Notes: generated by a model not told the origin, from the letters alone. A DNA stretch of 64,000 nt from an uncultured Eggerthella sp. (GCA_900546175.1 URBX01000004.1:1-64000), one strand, 5' to 3'; positions 6,954 to 16,284 are shown, counted from the first letter of the stretch. Program-made: numbers and translations.

Positions 6954-7397
6954 TTAAGCAAGCTTTGAACCAACCAATTTTGCAGCAGCGGCTTTGTCGA
7001 AATTGCCACCCGTACGCTTGGTAAGCTCACCCATTACTTTGCCCATTTCTTTTTTAGAAGTTGCTCCCATTTCAGCCAAAACAGTTTCAACTAAAGCAAC
7101 CAACTCGTCTCCTTCAAGCTGCTTAGGAAGATATGATTCCAAAATAGCAACCTGATCAGCAAGTTTATCAGTGCGTTCTTGATTTGTTCCTGCTTTAATG
7201 GAGCCCTCAAGTGTTTCTTTTGTCTGCTTAATAACACGCTTAATCATGGCATCAACATCAGCTTCGGTAATTTCTCTTCTTTCGTTAACCTCAATTGCCT
7301 TTACTTCGCCATGAACCATACGCAAAATATCACGCTTATTTGCTTCTTTTGCGCGCATTGCATTTTTGATTTCATTCTGTAATTCCTGATAGTTCAT
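6954..7397 (-). CDS. GatB/YqeY domain-containing protein
   Basis: A 147-aa YqeY-like protein. The start at ATG 7397 (MNYQELQNEIKNAMRAKEANK) has an AGGAG site 5 nt upstream; longer in-frame starts would add a stretch that does not match the family. Visible marks are the N-terminal helix with KRDILRM, EVKAIEVNERREITEADV, and the C-terminal GKVMGELTKRTGGNFDKAAAAKLV tail that resembles the tRNA-binding tail domain of GatB. The family's precise role is unsettled; a tRNA or amidotransferase-related function is suggested by homology. It is a monocistronic gene divergent from gltX, an enzyme of the same glutamate-tRNA pathway. Confidence 0.92.
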   Translation of the reverse strand: MNYQELQNEIKNAMRAKEANKRDILRMVHGEVKAIEVNERREITEADVDAMIKRVIKQTKETLEGSIKAGTNQERTDKLADQVAILESYLPKQLEGDELVALVETVLAEMGATSKKEMGKVMGELTKRTGGNFDKAAAAKLVGSKLA

Positions 7398-7644
7398 ACA
7401 AACTCCTATTACTACACTATTGCCTCTTAAAAACTGAAGTGTTCTACCAACCATTATAGCGAGTTAGCTCTCGCATTCTAACCGCATGATTACCATAACC
7501 CATTTTCCCCTGCGCATTACAAAGGACTTATGATTATCAAGGGCATTTATGTCGTATTATAGTGAGATGAAAAAATATCCCTTTATAGGTACAATCAGGT
7601 AGCTATATAAGCACCTTTTATAAGACTTGAAAGAGGTTTCTTAC

Positions 7645-9135
7645 ATGACTAACACTCCCGTTCGTGTTCGTTTTGCTCCTTCTCCAACAGGAGAGCTTCA
7701 CATTGGCGGCGCACGTACCGCAATTTACAACTGGGCGCTTGCAAGAGCAACTGGTGGCACCTTTATTCTTCGTATTGAAGACACCGATCCTGAACGTTCT
7801 ACCGAAGAAAACAAGCAGGTTATTTTACGCTCTCTTCGCTGGCTTGGACTTGATTGGGATGAAGGTCCTGAAGTGGGAGGAGACTATGGCCCTTACCTCC
7901 AAACTGAGCGATTTGACACCTATACCGCCGCACTTGAAGACCTCAAAAAACGTGATGCGGTTTATCCTTGCTTCTGCACTAAAGAAGACCTTGATGCAAA
8001 GCGTGCTGAAGCAGAAAAAACCGAAGGGGGTTACTCCGGATACGACCGCACCTGCCGTGCACTAACAAAAGAAGAAGCTCAAGCTCGAATTGATGCGGGG
8101 GAACCACACGTTTGGCGTCTTAAAGTACCTGAAAATCATGGTCCTATCGAGTTTAAGGATGCCGTATATGGCGATATGAGCTTCCCTATTGAAGTAATGG
8201 ACGATATGATCCTTGTTCGATCTGATGGAACTCCAACATACAACTTCGCAGTAGTATGTGATGACGCTAACATGAAAATCACTCATGTTGTAAGGGGTGA
8301 CGACCATCTCTCTAATACCCCTCGTCAGATTCTCATTTACGAAGCTCTTGGCCTTCCCGTCCCAACATTCGCTCATCTTTCCATGATCCTTGGTTCAGAC
8401 GGTAGAAAGCTATCCAAGCGTCGTAATGCAACTTCAGTTGAACAATATAAAACCATGGGCTATCTCCCTGATACCCTTGTTAACTTCCTTGCCCTTTTGG
8501 GTTGGTCTCTTGATGGTGAGACTACCATTATTAACCGCGAGACTCTCTGCTCATCCTTCTCTCTGGATCGCATCACTCGTAAGGATGCCATTCTTGATGA
8601 GGCTAAGCTTGATTGGATGAATGGCGTTTACATCCAGAATATGGGCGCAGAAAAATGGGTTAGCGAATCTGCTCAATTCTTCATTGAGGCGGGGCTTTGC
8701 ACTCAGAAAGACATTGACGAAAACCACGGCTGGTTTATGCAGTTGTACCCTCTTGTTGCCGAGCGCATGAAACACCTCACTGAAGGCCCAGAAAAACTCG
8801 CCTATCTTTTTGGAGGCGAAAAAGTATCGTTGGACGAGAAATCGGTAAGCAAAGTTCTCACTAAAGAAGGTTCACGCGCTCAGGAAGTTCTTGAAGCAGT
8901 TCGCGCTATTCTTGCCGATGAATCTCGCGAATGGAAATGCGACCCACTTCAAGATGCTTGTCGTGACCTTACAGAAACTATGGACATTAAAGCAAAGTTT
9001 ATTTTCCAACCTATTCGCGTAGCAGTAACAGGCAACATGGTTTCTCCTCCATTGTTTGAGAGTATCGAACTTATGAATCGCGAAGACGTTGTTGCGCGCA
9101 TTGACTACACATTGCAAGAAGTATTTAACGCATAA
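7645..9135 (+). CDS. gltX: Glutamyl-tRNA synthetase
   Basis: It charges tRNA-Glu with glutamate in the cytoplasm; in bacteria without a glutamine enzyme it also charges tRNA-Gln for later amidation. The start is ATG 7645, 8 nt after AAGAGG; a TTG 18 nt earlier is unlikely. The 496-aa protein has the class I motifs RFAPSPTGELHIGGARTA (residues 7-24, HIGH-type) and SDGRKLSKRRNA near residue 250 (KMSKS-type), plus the FILRIEDTDPERS segment. The C-terminal anticodon-binding half is intact. It is followed by a ferredoxin-like gene after 24 nt, so the two may share a transcript. Confidence 0.97.
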   Translation: MTNTPVRVRFAPSPTGELHIGGARTAIYNWALARATGGTFILRIEDTDPERSTEENKQVILRSLRWLGLDWDEGPEVGGDYGPYLQTERFDTYTAALEDLKKRDAVYPCFCTKEDLDAKRAEAEKTEGGYSGYDRTCRALTKEEAQARIDAGEPHVWRLKVPENHGPIEFKDAVYGDMSFPIEVMDDMILVRSDGTPTYNFAVVCDDANMKITHVVRGDDHLSNTPRQILIYEALGLPVPTFAHLSMILGSDGRKLSKRRNATSVEQYKTMGYLPDTLVNFLALLGWSLDGETTIINRETLCSSFSLDRITRKDAILDEAKLDWMNGVYIQNMGAEKWVSESAQFFIEAGLCTQKDIDENHGWFMQLYPLVAERMKHLTEGPEKLAYLFGGEKVSLDEKSVSKVLTKEGSRAQEVLEAVRAILADESREWKCDPLQDACRDLTETMDIKAKFIFQPIRVAVTGNMVSPPLFESIELMNREDVVARIDYTLQEVFNA

Positions 9136-9159
9136 CCACATCCATTAAAAGGAACCACT

Positions 9160-10389
9160 ATGACCATAGAAGAAGATGAAGCATCCATAAGTACCTCAGA
9201 AGCTTCCTACTCAGAAGCATCTGATGGTTCCGGACAGTCGTCTTCTGTCATTTCAACCTCCTCAGATTCTGAGGAGGTTGAAGCTGTATCATCAACAACC
9301 CCCACAAAACCTGTCGAATCAAAGCTTGCCGCAAGCGCAAGGACGCGAAACGAAATAGCCTTTATCAAAACGTTTTGTGTACGAAAATCAGGGCTTGAAT
9401 GCAACAAGTGTGAACTTGTATGCCCTCAAGAAGCACTCTCTTTTAACGAAGAATCAATCTGTACCCTCGATTCGGAGAAATGTTCACGATGCGGCATTTG
9501 TGTTGGCGTATGTGACGGCTTTACGAGCTCTCGAATCACCTACGAAGATTTGATAGAACGAATTGATCGTATTGCCGAACAATTTGGAGAGATTTTTATC
9601 ACATGCACCGATCATATTTTTCCTGGATTTGAGCCTCAGGAAAACGTCCTTGTACTCCCATGCCTTGCTGCATTTCCCCCTGAAGCATACACCTATGTAC
9701 TTAGCGTAGGTGTTCCCGTAAGCGTCTATTGCGATGAGACATATTGCGACAATTGCACAATCACCAATTCGTCAGGAAAACGGCTTTTTGACTATGTAAG
9801 TTCCGTTGCTCAAGAGTGGACCGGGGAAAGGCTTCAATTCGTCAACGAAATTCCCGAAACAGGCAATCTTTTAGGAAGAATCAGACACAGTAATTCCGAC
9901 TATGACAGACGAGCACTCTTTACTAATAGCGCAAAAGAAGCCGTCACTATTGCCTCAGGAGACTATCGAACACGAAACGAGCGAAGCACAAATGAATTTG
10001 CCGAGAATCGTGAATTAATGCGCGCCGCTGGCTACATTCGCCTTGAAGGAAAAATTGGACTCCCTATCATTCCTTCAGATAAACCATACCCTCTCAAAGT
10101 GCCTCGTTTAACCATGCTTATTAAAGCGCTTGAAAAGAGGCCTGATATGGCTCAAGAAATCACTCACTACTATCTTGAGACCGATGAAGAACTCTGTGAT
10201 GGTTGCGGAGCGTGCGTTAAGGCTTGTCCTATGGCTGCTCGATTGCTTTCTGAAAAGACTAATAAGGCCGTAACTAACCATCAGCACTGTGCAAGTTGCA
10301 ATGCATGCATCGAAGCTTGTCCTAAAGAAGCTTGTTTTTATATCGAAGATGATGCAGAAAGACTTATACCAAAGGAGGAAACATGGTAA
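9160..10389 (+). CDS. Multi-[4Fe-4S] ferredoxin-like protein with a Ser/Glu-rich N terminus
   Basis: A 409-aa protein with no exact family that I recognise. Residues 1-60 are rich in Ser, Glu and Thr and look disordered. Then comes a ferredoxin module (CNKCELVCPQEAL and CSRCGICVGVCDGF, about 82-125), a middle domain with several Cys (VLPCLAAFPPEAY, CDETYCDNC, about 165-200) that loosely recalls MvhD-type Cys domains, and a C-terminal 2x[4Fe-4S] module (CDGCGACVKACP and CASCNACIEACP, about 345-395). It lacks a signal peptide, so it is cytoplasmic, and is probably an electron carrier or adaptor of an oxidoreductase. Its stop overlaps the next gene's start by 7 nt, so the pair is co-translated. 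Confidence 0.75.
   Translation: MTIEEDEASISTSEASYSEASDGSGQSSSVISTSSDSEEVEAVSSTTPTKPVESKLAASARTRNEIAFIKTFCVRKSGLECNKCELVCPQEALSFNEESICTLDSEKCSRCGICVGVCDGFTSSRITYEDLIERIDRIAEQFGEIFITCTDHIFPGFEPQENVLVLPCLAAFPPEAYTYVLSVGVPVSVYCDETYCDNCTITNSSGKRLFDYVSSVAQEWTGERLQFVNEIPETGNLLGRIRHSNSDYDRRALFTNSAKEAVTIASGDYRTRNERSTNEFAENRELMRAAGYIRLEGKIGLPIIPSDKPYPLKVPRLTMLIKALEKRPDMAQEITHYYLETDEELCDGCGACVKACPMAARLLSEKTNKAVTNHQHCASCNACIEACPKEACFYIEDDAERLIPKEETW
9252..9282. repeat. 31-nt perfect palindrome inside the ferredoxin-like gene
   Basis: TTCAACCTCCTCAGA (9252-9266) and TCTGAGGAGGTTGAA (9268-9282) are exact reverse complements around a single T. It lies about 90 nt into the coding region, in the Ser/Glu-rich tail. 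It can form a strong hairpin in mRNA and a cruciform in DNA. Confidence 0.9.
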
Positions 10390-10784
10390 CAGAAGAAAAC
10401 ACTCTTGAAGAGATTCAAGCAGAATTTGCTAAGGATGCGTATGCTCGCCAGGCACAATGTTCAATCATTGAAGCGCGTGCTGGTTATTCTGTTTGCGAAA
10501 TGCCTATCACCCCTAACCATCTCAATGCCAACGGTGGTGTAATGGGTGGTGCCATGTTTACCTTAGCCGATTTCTCTATGGCTGTTGCTGCAAATCTTGA
10601 CGGAAAATCCTCAGTTGCAATCAATTGCGGCATCCAATTCTTTACGGGCGCAAAGGGCACAAAGCTTATTGGAACCTGCACTGCAGACAAAGCAGGAAGA
10701 ACTATTGGTTTCTACACCGTTGATATCACTGACGATTTAGGAACAAAAATTGCAAAGTTTACCTGCACAGCTCATCGCTCCTAA
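10383..10784 (+). CDS. PaaI-type hotdog-fold thioesterase
   Basis: A 133-aa single-domain hotdog protein. The segment ITPNHLNANGGVMGGAMFTLADFSMAVAAN matches the PaaI group signature (N-x-x-G-x-x-H/M-G-G, followed by a catalytic acidic residue in LAD). It probably hydrolyses an acyl- or aryl-CoA in the cytoplasm. ATG 10383 overlaps the end of the ferredoxin-like gene and is preceded by AAAGGAGG, an ideal ribosome site. The substrate cannot be inferred from context; coupling to an iron-sulfur protein suggests an anaerobic acyl-CoA or redox process. Confidence 0.88.
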   Translation: MVTEENTLEEIQAEFAKDAYARQAQCSIIEARAGYSVCEMPITPNHLNANGGVMGGAMFTLADFSMAVAANLDGKSSVAINCGIQFFTGAKGTKLIGTCTADKAGRTIGFYTVDITDDLGTKIAKFTCTAHRS

Positions 10785-10860
10785 GGCCATACCATTATTC
10801 GTTTAATGTTGAAGGCCAGAAAAAAAGAGTCTTCGCTATCCCTTAATCTTAATTATTTTT

Positions 10861-10893
10861 GCCCTTATCGTTTTGATAGGGGCATTTCATTTT
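10861..10893 (+). terminator. Terminator after the thioesterase gene
   Basis: GCCCTTATC (10861-10869) pairs with GATAGGGGC (10875-10883; one T-G wobble) over a 5-nt loop and is followed by ATTTCATTTT. It separates the gltX group from the next gene. Confidence 0.7.
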
Positions 10894-10934
10894 AGAAAGA
10901 CCATAATAAAATGAATCGCTACTAAAGGAATCTT

Positions 10935-11792
10935 ATGAACGACAACACTAATACGCGCCCAAAAGAAAAAATGAGCTTATTAAAAAAGCTTCTCATTGTT
11001 CTTGCGTTTGTGGGAGTATTTGGTGGCCAAATTCTTGGATTTGGTCTTATGCTTGATTCATTTATTAAAACCCTTGAAGACTACCGTTACCAATTCGATT
11101 ACTATTCCTACGATGACAATCGCGAATTTGATGGAGATGTTAGCCATCAATTTAATAGTTCCGATAATGAAAATAGCGCCTTTAGAGACTATTTCGATTT
11201 TTCCTACTACTCCAATGAAAGCATCACCGAAGAAGAGCTCGCTACCCTAAAAACTCTTTACTACTCCAATCAAAGTATTGATAACTCAATAGCATCTCCT
11301 GGTATTTATCATGTTGGACAAGACCTTGATCCAGGCACCTACTATATAGCAGGCACAAGAGCAGAGGAATACGTCTACTTTATTCTTTCCCCTTCTTCCC
11401 AAGAAGGCACCTTTGATGTTGCCGCAACCATCCTTTTCGAAGGATTCACTCTTGCACAGCTAAAAGAAGGTCAAGTTTTTATTTGTGACAACCAGGAAGG
11501 TTTTACCTTAAGAGACAACCTTTCCCTAACTTATTCAAGCCCGTATGGTCCGGGTCTTTATGAAGTGGGACGTGATATTCCTGAAGGAACCTACCACCTG
11601 AACGTTCCTGACGATGGTTCAATCTACGGCTACTTTATTTGGAACGACTTACTATACACTGATGAGAGCCTGCTTGAAGGAGCCTACGAATACGGTCCCA
11701 ACCAGGACATTAGTATTGAATTAAAAGAAGGTACGTATGTAGAACTTTGTAATGCCTCTCTCACTACAAATTCGAAAAAAGTCTATGTCTAA
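10935..11792 (+). CDS. Membrane-anchored protein with two GxYxVGxDIxxGTY repeats
   Basis: A 285-aa protein with a single N-terminal membrane helix (about residues 15-40) preceded by a Lys-rich cytoplasmic end, so the rest is predicted outside. A Tyr/Asp/Ser-rich linker (about 45-110) leads to two related beta-rich units: PGIYHVGQDLDPGTYYI (about 120) and PGLYEVGRDIPEGTYHL (about 210). The G-x-Y-x-V-G-x-D-x-x-x-G-T-Y pattern occurs in small surface proteins of unknown function. It has a good AAAGGA ribosome site. The next gene starts 15 nt after its stop, suggesting an operon. Function unknown; an envelope or surface role fits the topology. Confidence 0.75.
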   Translation: MNDNTNTRPKEKMSLLKKLLIVLAFVGVFGGQILGFGLMLDSFIKTLEDYRYQFDYYSYDDNREFDGDVSHQFNSSDNENSAFRDYFDFSYYSNESITEEELATLKTLYYSNQSIDNSIASPGIYHVGQDLDPGTYYIAGTRAEEYVYFILSPSSQEGTFDVAATILFEGFTLAQLKEGQVFICDNQEGFTLRDNLSLTYSSPYGPGLYEVGRDIPEGTYHLNVPDDGSIYGYFIWNDLLYTDESLLEGAYEYGPNQDISIELKEGTYVELCNASLTTNSKKVYV

Positions 11793-11807
11793 GAATTGAA
11801 ACATATT

Positions 11808-12047
11808 ATGACTGAAAAGAAAAAGAATCTCGCAGAACTCCTTATTGAAAAATACATAATCCGTCTTTACAAAAAGGAAAACAATATTCCTCTTGACGAT
11901 ACTGCTGCCGAAGAGCTTATTGCGCTACTCGATATTGACCCCGAGATTAAACGTCTTTCCCGTTTAATGAAGCTCTTCGGAATCTTCTTTATCTTTTTCC
12001 TTGTTATGGTTGTTTTGGTTATAGTTCTAGCCGTCACGTTCCTCTAA
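11808..12047 (+). CDS. Small protein with C-terminal membrane helix, 79 aa
   Basis: A short hypothetical protein, charged in its first 50 residues (MTEKKKNLAELLIEKYIIRLYKKE) and ending in one strongly hydrophobic helix (LFGIFFIFFLVMVVLVIVL). This is the layout of a tail-anchored membrane protein. ATG 11808 is preferred over an in-frame TTG 12 nt earlier; the ribosome site is weak. It follows the repeat-containing membrane protein by 15 nt. Its last 21 nt overlap the 3' end of mfd on the opposite strand. Function unknown. Confidence 0.65.
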   Translation: MTEKKKNLAELLIEKYIIRLYKKENNIPLDDTAAEELIALLDIDPEIKRLSRLMKLFGIFFIFFLVMVVLVIVLAVTFL

Positions 12048-15000
12048 AAGCGTATCCAGGTAAGCATATACTGCATGAAGTTTATTTTCATCGCCCTCAT
12101 TAAAAATGAGTCGCGAAGGAACCATCATCTTTCTTTTGTCTGCTAGATACCTTCCCGCTCTTCTACGCAAAGTTGCAGCCTGTGATTTAGAAATGAGAAT
12201 TGGCTCAACAATAAGCTTTCCTGGCATTAACGAAATAGTTTTAATGCCTTTTTCATTCGCAAAAGCCTTCAATCGCGCTTTTTCGAACAAATTAAACGTT
12301 GGCTGAGGCATTTCGGGGTGAGCTTTTAGAAGTTCGTTAAAGATCTCGTCTACTACCTCAACACTCTCTGCGCTTGCAAGCTTACGATAATACAAAACGC
12401 GTTCATCAGTATCAGGAACATATTCTTCAGGAATATAAGCATGATCAGGAACGTTAATCACAATATCCGACAAAGCAGGAGGAAGATAATTGTCTCCAAT
12501 AACACTTCCCTCTCGTGTAAGATTTACTGCCTGAGCTAACATTTGAGCAAATAAATCAAAACCTACCGCCGACATATTGCCGCTCTGTTCTGCACCCAAA
12601 ATAGTTCCCGCTCCACGTATTTCTAGGTCGCGAAGAGCTATTTGCATACCACTGCCCAGTTCAGCATTTTCGTTTAAAGCGGTTAAACGAGCCATGGCAT
12701 CTTCAGTAAGCGGGATGTTGTCTGGGAAAAGAAAGTAAGCATACGCTTGGGTTGAAGACCTACCAACACGGCCTTTGAGCTGATACATTTGGGCTAAACC
12801 GAGGCGTTGAGAGTCTTCAATAATAAGCGTATTCGTGTGTGGATTATCAATGCCGCTTTCGATAATAGTAGTAGCAACAAGAACGTCTAACTCTCCTGCA
12901 GCAAAGTCTTCCATTACTCGTTCAAGCTGTTCTTTTGTCATTTTTCCATGAGCGACACCAATTCGTGCTTCACCTGCAGCAGCTCTAACGCGCTCAACCG
13001 CGTTTTCTATAGTGCGAACGCGATTGCTCACGTAATACACTTGTCCTTGGCGCGCAAGCTCTCTACGAATTGCATCACTGACTAAATCAGGATCCCACTC
13101 GCCAACATGGACTTTTACTGCACGCCTATCATCAGGAGGAGTAAGAATAATACTCATATCACGTACGCCCGAAAGACCCATTTGCATTGTGCGTGGAATA
13201 GGAGTTGCCGAAAGAGTCAAAACATCAATTGACTCTCTCAGATTTTTCATCTGCTCTTTATGGCCTACACCAAAACGCTGCTCTTCGTCGATAATTACCA
13301 ATCCTAAATCTTTAGGATTAACATCGCGCGATAGCAAACGATGAGTTCCTACAAGAACTTGCACGGTACCATCAGAAAAACCAGCAAGCGATTCTTTCTG
13401 CTGAGCAGGAGTTCTAAAACGAGACAGTACATCAACACGCACTCCGAACGGTTCAAATCTATCATGGAATGTCGTGTAATGCTGCTGTGCAAGAATAGTA
13501 GTAGGACACAACACCATTACCTGCTTGTTGTCTTGTGTTGCTTTAAACGCAGCTCGAAGTGCAACTTCAGTCTTACCAAAGCCCACATCACCACAAACCA
13601 AACGGTCCATAGGATGAGCTGACTGCATGTCAGCCTTGATATCATTTATTGCAGCAATCTGATCGGGTGTTTCTTGATAAGGGAATGATTCTTCCATTTC
13701 CTTTTGCCAAGGAGTGTCTTCTCGGTATTGGTAACCCTTTGTGGCAGCACGACGCGTGTATACATCAACTAAGTCGAATGCGAGCTTCTTTGTTGCTTTT
13801 CGTGCTTTCGTAAGGGCTCTTGACCAATCTGAGGTATTAAGACGGGTTAATCGAGGCGAAGATCCTTCAGGGCCAACATAACGAGTAACTCGGTCTAACT
13901 GTTCAACAGGAACATACAACTTGTCATTTTCGGCATATTCCAAAAGAAGATAATCTCGCTCTGCTCCTCCTACTGTTTGGCGAACAATTTCCTTAAACAA
14001 GGCAATACCATGAGCAGCGTGGACAACATAATCACCTGGCTTGTAAGGAAATGTTATTTCAGTAATATCAACACGCCGTGTTTTGCGAGAAGCCATTGAG
14101 CCTTGCGTATCTGCAAGAGAAACGAGCGCTAGCTTCATAGCAGGGAAAATCATTCCTAAGGGAATATCAACATCCACCACGGTAACCATTCCGCGCTTTA
14201 GTCTTATGCCCACACCTCGTTTTGAATGACTTGTTTTCGAAGTTGATTCGAAACTTACTTCATCCTCCATCACATCAAGATGCTCAACAAAAGGAATACC
14301 CCTATCAACCAACTCGAGCTTTATCTCGCTTCGAGCTCGGAAGTTCGGTATTGAAAAAGCAATTGCAAATCCCGCTTGAGTCAAAGACATCAATCGTCCG
14401 TAGAGTTTTTCAGGATCGCCAGCAACGTCAACGCGTTTTACAATCAATTCGTCATCAAGTTCAACACCAACACGCATGATAGATACATAAGTAGCTCTTG
14501 TGCAAGCTCCAAAGTTTAGCTTCTGCGGCAACGTAAAAAGGCTTTCGTAGGGAACAGAAGTGCCTTGCGATTTTTTTTCAAGTTCGTCAGCATAATGAAG
14601 CGCATCATCAAACAAGGATCTTGGCTCAATTAAAGCAGTTAGACAATCAGATCCTAAATAATCAGCAACGGTTTCTAAATGGTCATAAAAATACGGAAGA
14701 AGAGCGTCTGGATACTCTTTCGTATCATCTTCAAGAATTGAATAAAGCTCTCGAAGAGTAGAATTAGTTTGAGCAGGAACAACTAATGCTTTTTGAGCCT
14801 TTTTAATTGATTTCGAAGTTACACTAAACTCCCGAACAGGATAGATTTCAAGCTGAGGAACTGAACCTATGGTCTGACCGGTAGAAGGAAGGAATTTTCT
14901 TATCTCCTCTAATTCATCTCCGAAAAAATCAAGACGCACTGGGTGTTTTAAATTTCCCGGAAAAACATCCACCGTTCCGCCATGAACACAAAATGTGCCT

Positions 15001-15542
15001 GGTCCTTCAAGTGTTTCGGTATTCTCGTAACCCATTTCGACTAGCCGAGGAAAAAGATCCTCGAAACATTCCAGGTCTTCTATTTCTCCTTCGAACAAAT
15101 CTGCACCTTCAAACAAAACTAAAGGCTTTGCACAATTGTTTTCTTTAGGTACTATTTTGCAAAGCAATGCACGCGCAGAAGCTACTACCAACATCTCTTT
15201 TTGAGATTGAAGAGCCCAGAGTGCCTCCATTCTTTGAGCAATTTCTTTTACGTCTCGTTTTGGCTCAAGCGAAAAGGGATTATCACTTCTAAGAGGAAAA
15301 CGGCATACTTTATCTTCCCCAATAAATGAGGAAACCATACGTAAAAACGAGTCGGCTGCTTCTTCGCCCGCTGTTACCACCAGAGTTGTTTGGGGATGCT
15401 TTGCAAAACGAGCTGCCACCAAAAATGGGCGTGCTGAAGAAGCAACACCGAGGGTTGCATCTTCGAATGAATCTAATTTTGTCCAAAAATGCTCTACCGA
15501 ACCTGAAGATTCTACTGAATTTGCTAAAAGGGAAATAAGCAT
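12027..15542 (-). CDS. mfd: Transcription-repair coupling factor
   Basis: Mfd removes RNA polymerase stalled at DNA damage and recruits UvrA for nucleotide excision repair. The 1171-aa protein has the expected layout: a UvrB-like N-terminal region (1-450), an RNA-polymerase interaction domain (PGDYVVHAAHGIALFKEIV, about 500), a superfamily 2 helicase with Walker A GDVGFGKTEVALRAAF (about 640) and the DEEQ box IIDEEQRFG (about 740), helicase motifs TATPIPRTM and QLKGRVGRSS, and the TRCF C-terminal domain. ATG 15542 has AAGGAG 5 nt upstream. It is divergent from nth, a second DNA repair gene, 88 nt away. Confidence 0.97.
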   Translation of the reverse strand: MLISLLANSVESSGSVEHFWTKLDSFEDATLGVASSARPFLVAARFAKHPQTTLVVTAGEEAADSFLRMVSSFIGEDKVCRFPLRSDNPFSLEPKRDVKEIAQRMEALWALQSQKEMLVVASARALLCKIVPKENNCAKPLVLFEGADLFEGEIEDLECFEDLFPRLVEMGYENTETLEGPGTFCVHGGTVDVFPGNLKHPVRLDFFGDELEEIRKFLPSTGQTIGSVPQLEIYPVREFSVTSKSIKKAQKALVVPAQTNSTLRELYSILEDDTKEYPDALLPYFYDHLETVADYLGSDCLTALIEPRSLFDDALHYADELEKKSQGTSVPYESLFTLPQKLNFGACTRATYVSIMRVGVELDDELIVKRVDVAGDPEKLYGRLMSLTQAGFAIAFSIPNFRARSEIKLELVDRGIPFVEHLDVMEDEVSFESTSKTSHSKRGVGIRLKRGMVTVVDVDIPLGMIFPAMKLALVSLADTQGSMASRKTRRVDITEITFPYKPGDYVVHAAHGIALFKEIVRQTVGGAERDYLLLEYAENDKLYVPVEQLDRVTRYVGPEGSSPRLTRLNTSDWSRALTKARKATKKLAFDLVDVYTRRAATKGYQYREDTPWQKEMEESFPYQETPDQIAAINDIKADMQSAHPMDRLVCGDVGFGKTEVALRAAFKATQDNKQVMVLCPTTILAQQHYTTFHDRFEPFGVRVDVLSRFRTPAQQKESLAGFSDGTVQVLVGTHRLLSRDVNPKDLGLVIIDEEQRFGVGHKEQMKNLRESIDVLTLSATPIPRTMQMGLSGVRDMSIILTPPDDRRAVKVHVGEWDPDLVSDAIRRELARQGQVYYVSNRVRTIENAVERVRAAAGEARIGVAHGKMTKEQLERVMEDFAAGELDVLVATTIIESGIDNPHTNTLIIEDSQRLGLAQMYQLKGRVGRSSTQAYAYFLFPDNIPLTEDAMARLTALNENAELGSGMQIALRDLEIRGAGTILGAEQSGNMSAVGFDLFAQMLAQAVNLTREGSVIGDNYLPPALSDIVINVPDHAYIPEEYVPDTDERVLYYRKLASAESVEVVDEIFNELLKAHPEMPQPTFNLFEKARLKAFANEKGIKTISLMPGKLIVEPILISKSQAATLRRRAGRYLADKRKMMVPSRLIFNEGDENKLHAVYAYLDTLLEERDG

Positions 15543-15630
15543 GCTGTCTCCTTATTATTTCTTATGGTAGTTTACTACAGCTGAAATAAAGTAGCTTTAC
15601 AATAGATAGGTGAGAATAAATGGAGGGAAA

Positions 15631-16284
15631 ATGGCACCGGAAAAGAAAGCGCTTAAACTAGCACGCGCATTAGAAGTAGCAAAACGCATGGATGAACACT
15701 ATCCTGCAGCCCAACCAGCTCTAACCTTTCATGACCCTTTTACGCTAACCATAGCAGTCCTTCTCTCAGCGCAAACAACCGACGCGGCGGTAAATAAGGT
15801 TACTCCCCTTTTATTTGAGAAGTATGGCACACCTGAAAAAATGGCTTCCGCATCGAGAGAAGACATTGAAAAGATTATTAAAACTATCGGGTTTTATCGC
15901 AATAAAGCTAAGAACTGTATTGCCTGTGCTCAAAAAATTATCACAGATTATAACGGTGAAGTTCCTTCAACAATGGAGGAACTGGTAAGCCTTCCTGGCG
16001 TGGGAAGAAAAACCGCCAATATCGTCTTAAACGAAGGATTTGGTATTGTAGAAGGAATCGCAGTTGATACTCACGTTTTTCGCATTGCTCACAAACTGAA
16101 GTTTTCTTTTGCCGATAATCCTTTAAAAACCGAACAAGACTTACTAAAGCTCTATCCTCAAGAGTATTGGAAATCCATTAATAGCCAATGGATTCTCTTT
16201 GGAAGAGAATATTGCATCGCAAGAAAGCCTCGTTGCAAAGATTGCTTCTTAAATGATTTATGCCCACATGCTGAGCTTGAATAA
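15631..16284 (+). CDS. nth: Endonuclease III
   Basis: A DNA glycosylase/AP lyase that removes oxidised pyrimidines in base excision repair. ATG 15631 has GGAGG 4 nt upstream; a GTG at 15610 would contain that site and is rejected. The 217-aa protein has the helix-hairpin-helix LPGVGRKTANIVL (about residues 115-127) with the catalytic Lys, the catalytic Asp in AVDTHVFR, and the C-terminal [4Fe-4S] cluster with Cys spacing 6-2-5 in CIARKPRCKDCFLNDLC. All active-site residues are present. Confidence 0.96.
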   Translation: MAPEKKALKLARALEVAKRMDEHYPAAQPALTFHDPFTLTIAVLLSAQTTDAAVNKVTPLLFEKYGTPEKMASASREDIEKIIKTIGFYRNKAKNCIACAQKIITDYNGEVPSTMEELVSLPGVGRKTANIVLNEGFGIVEGIAVDTHVFRIAHKLKFSFADNPLKTEQDLLKLYPQEYWKSINSQWILFGREYCIARKPRCKDCFLNDLCPHAELE

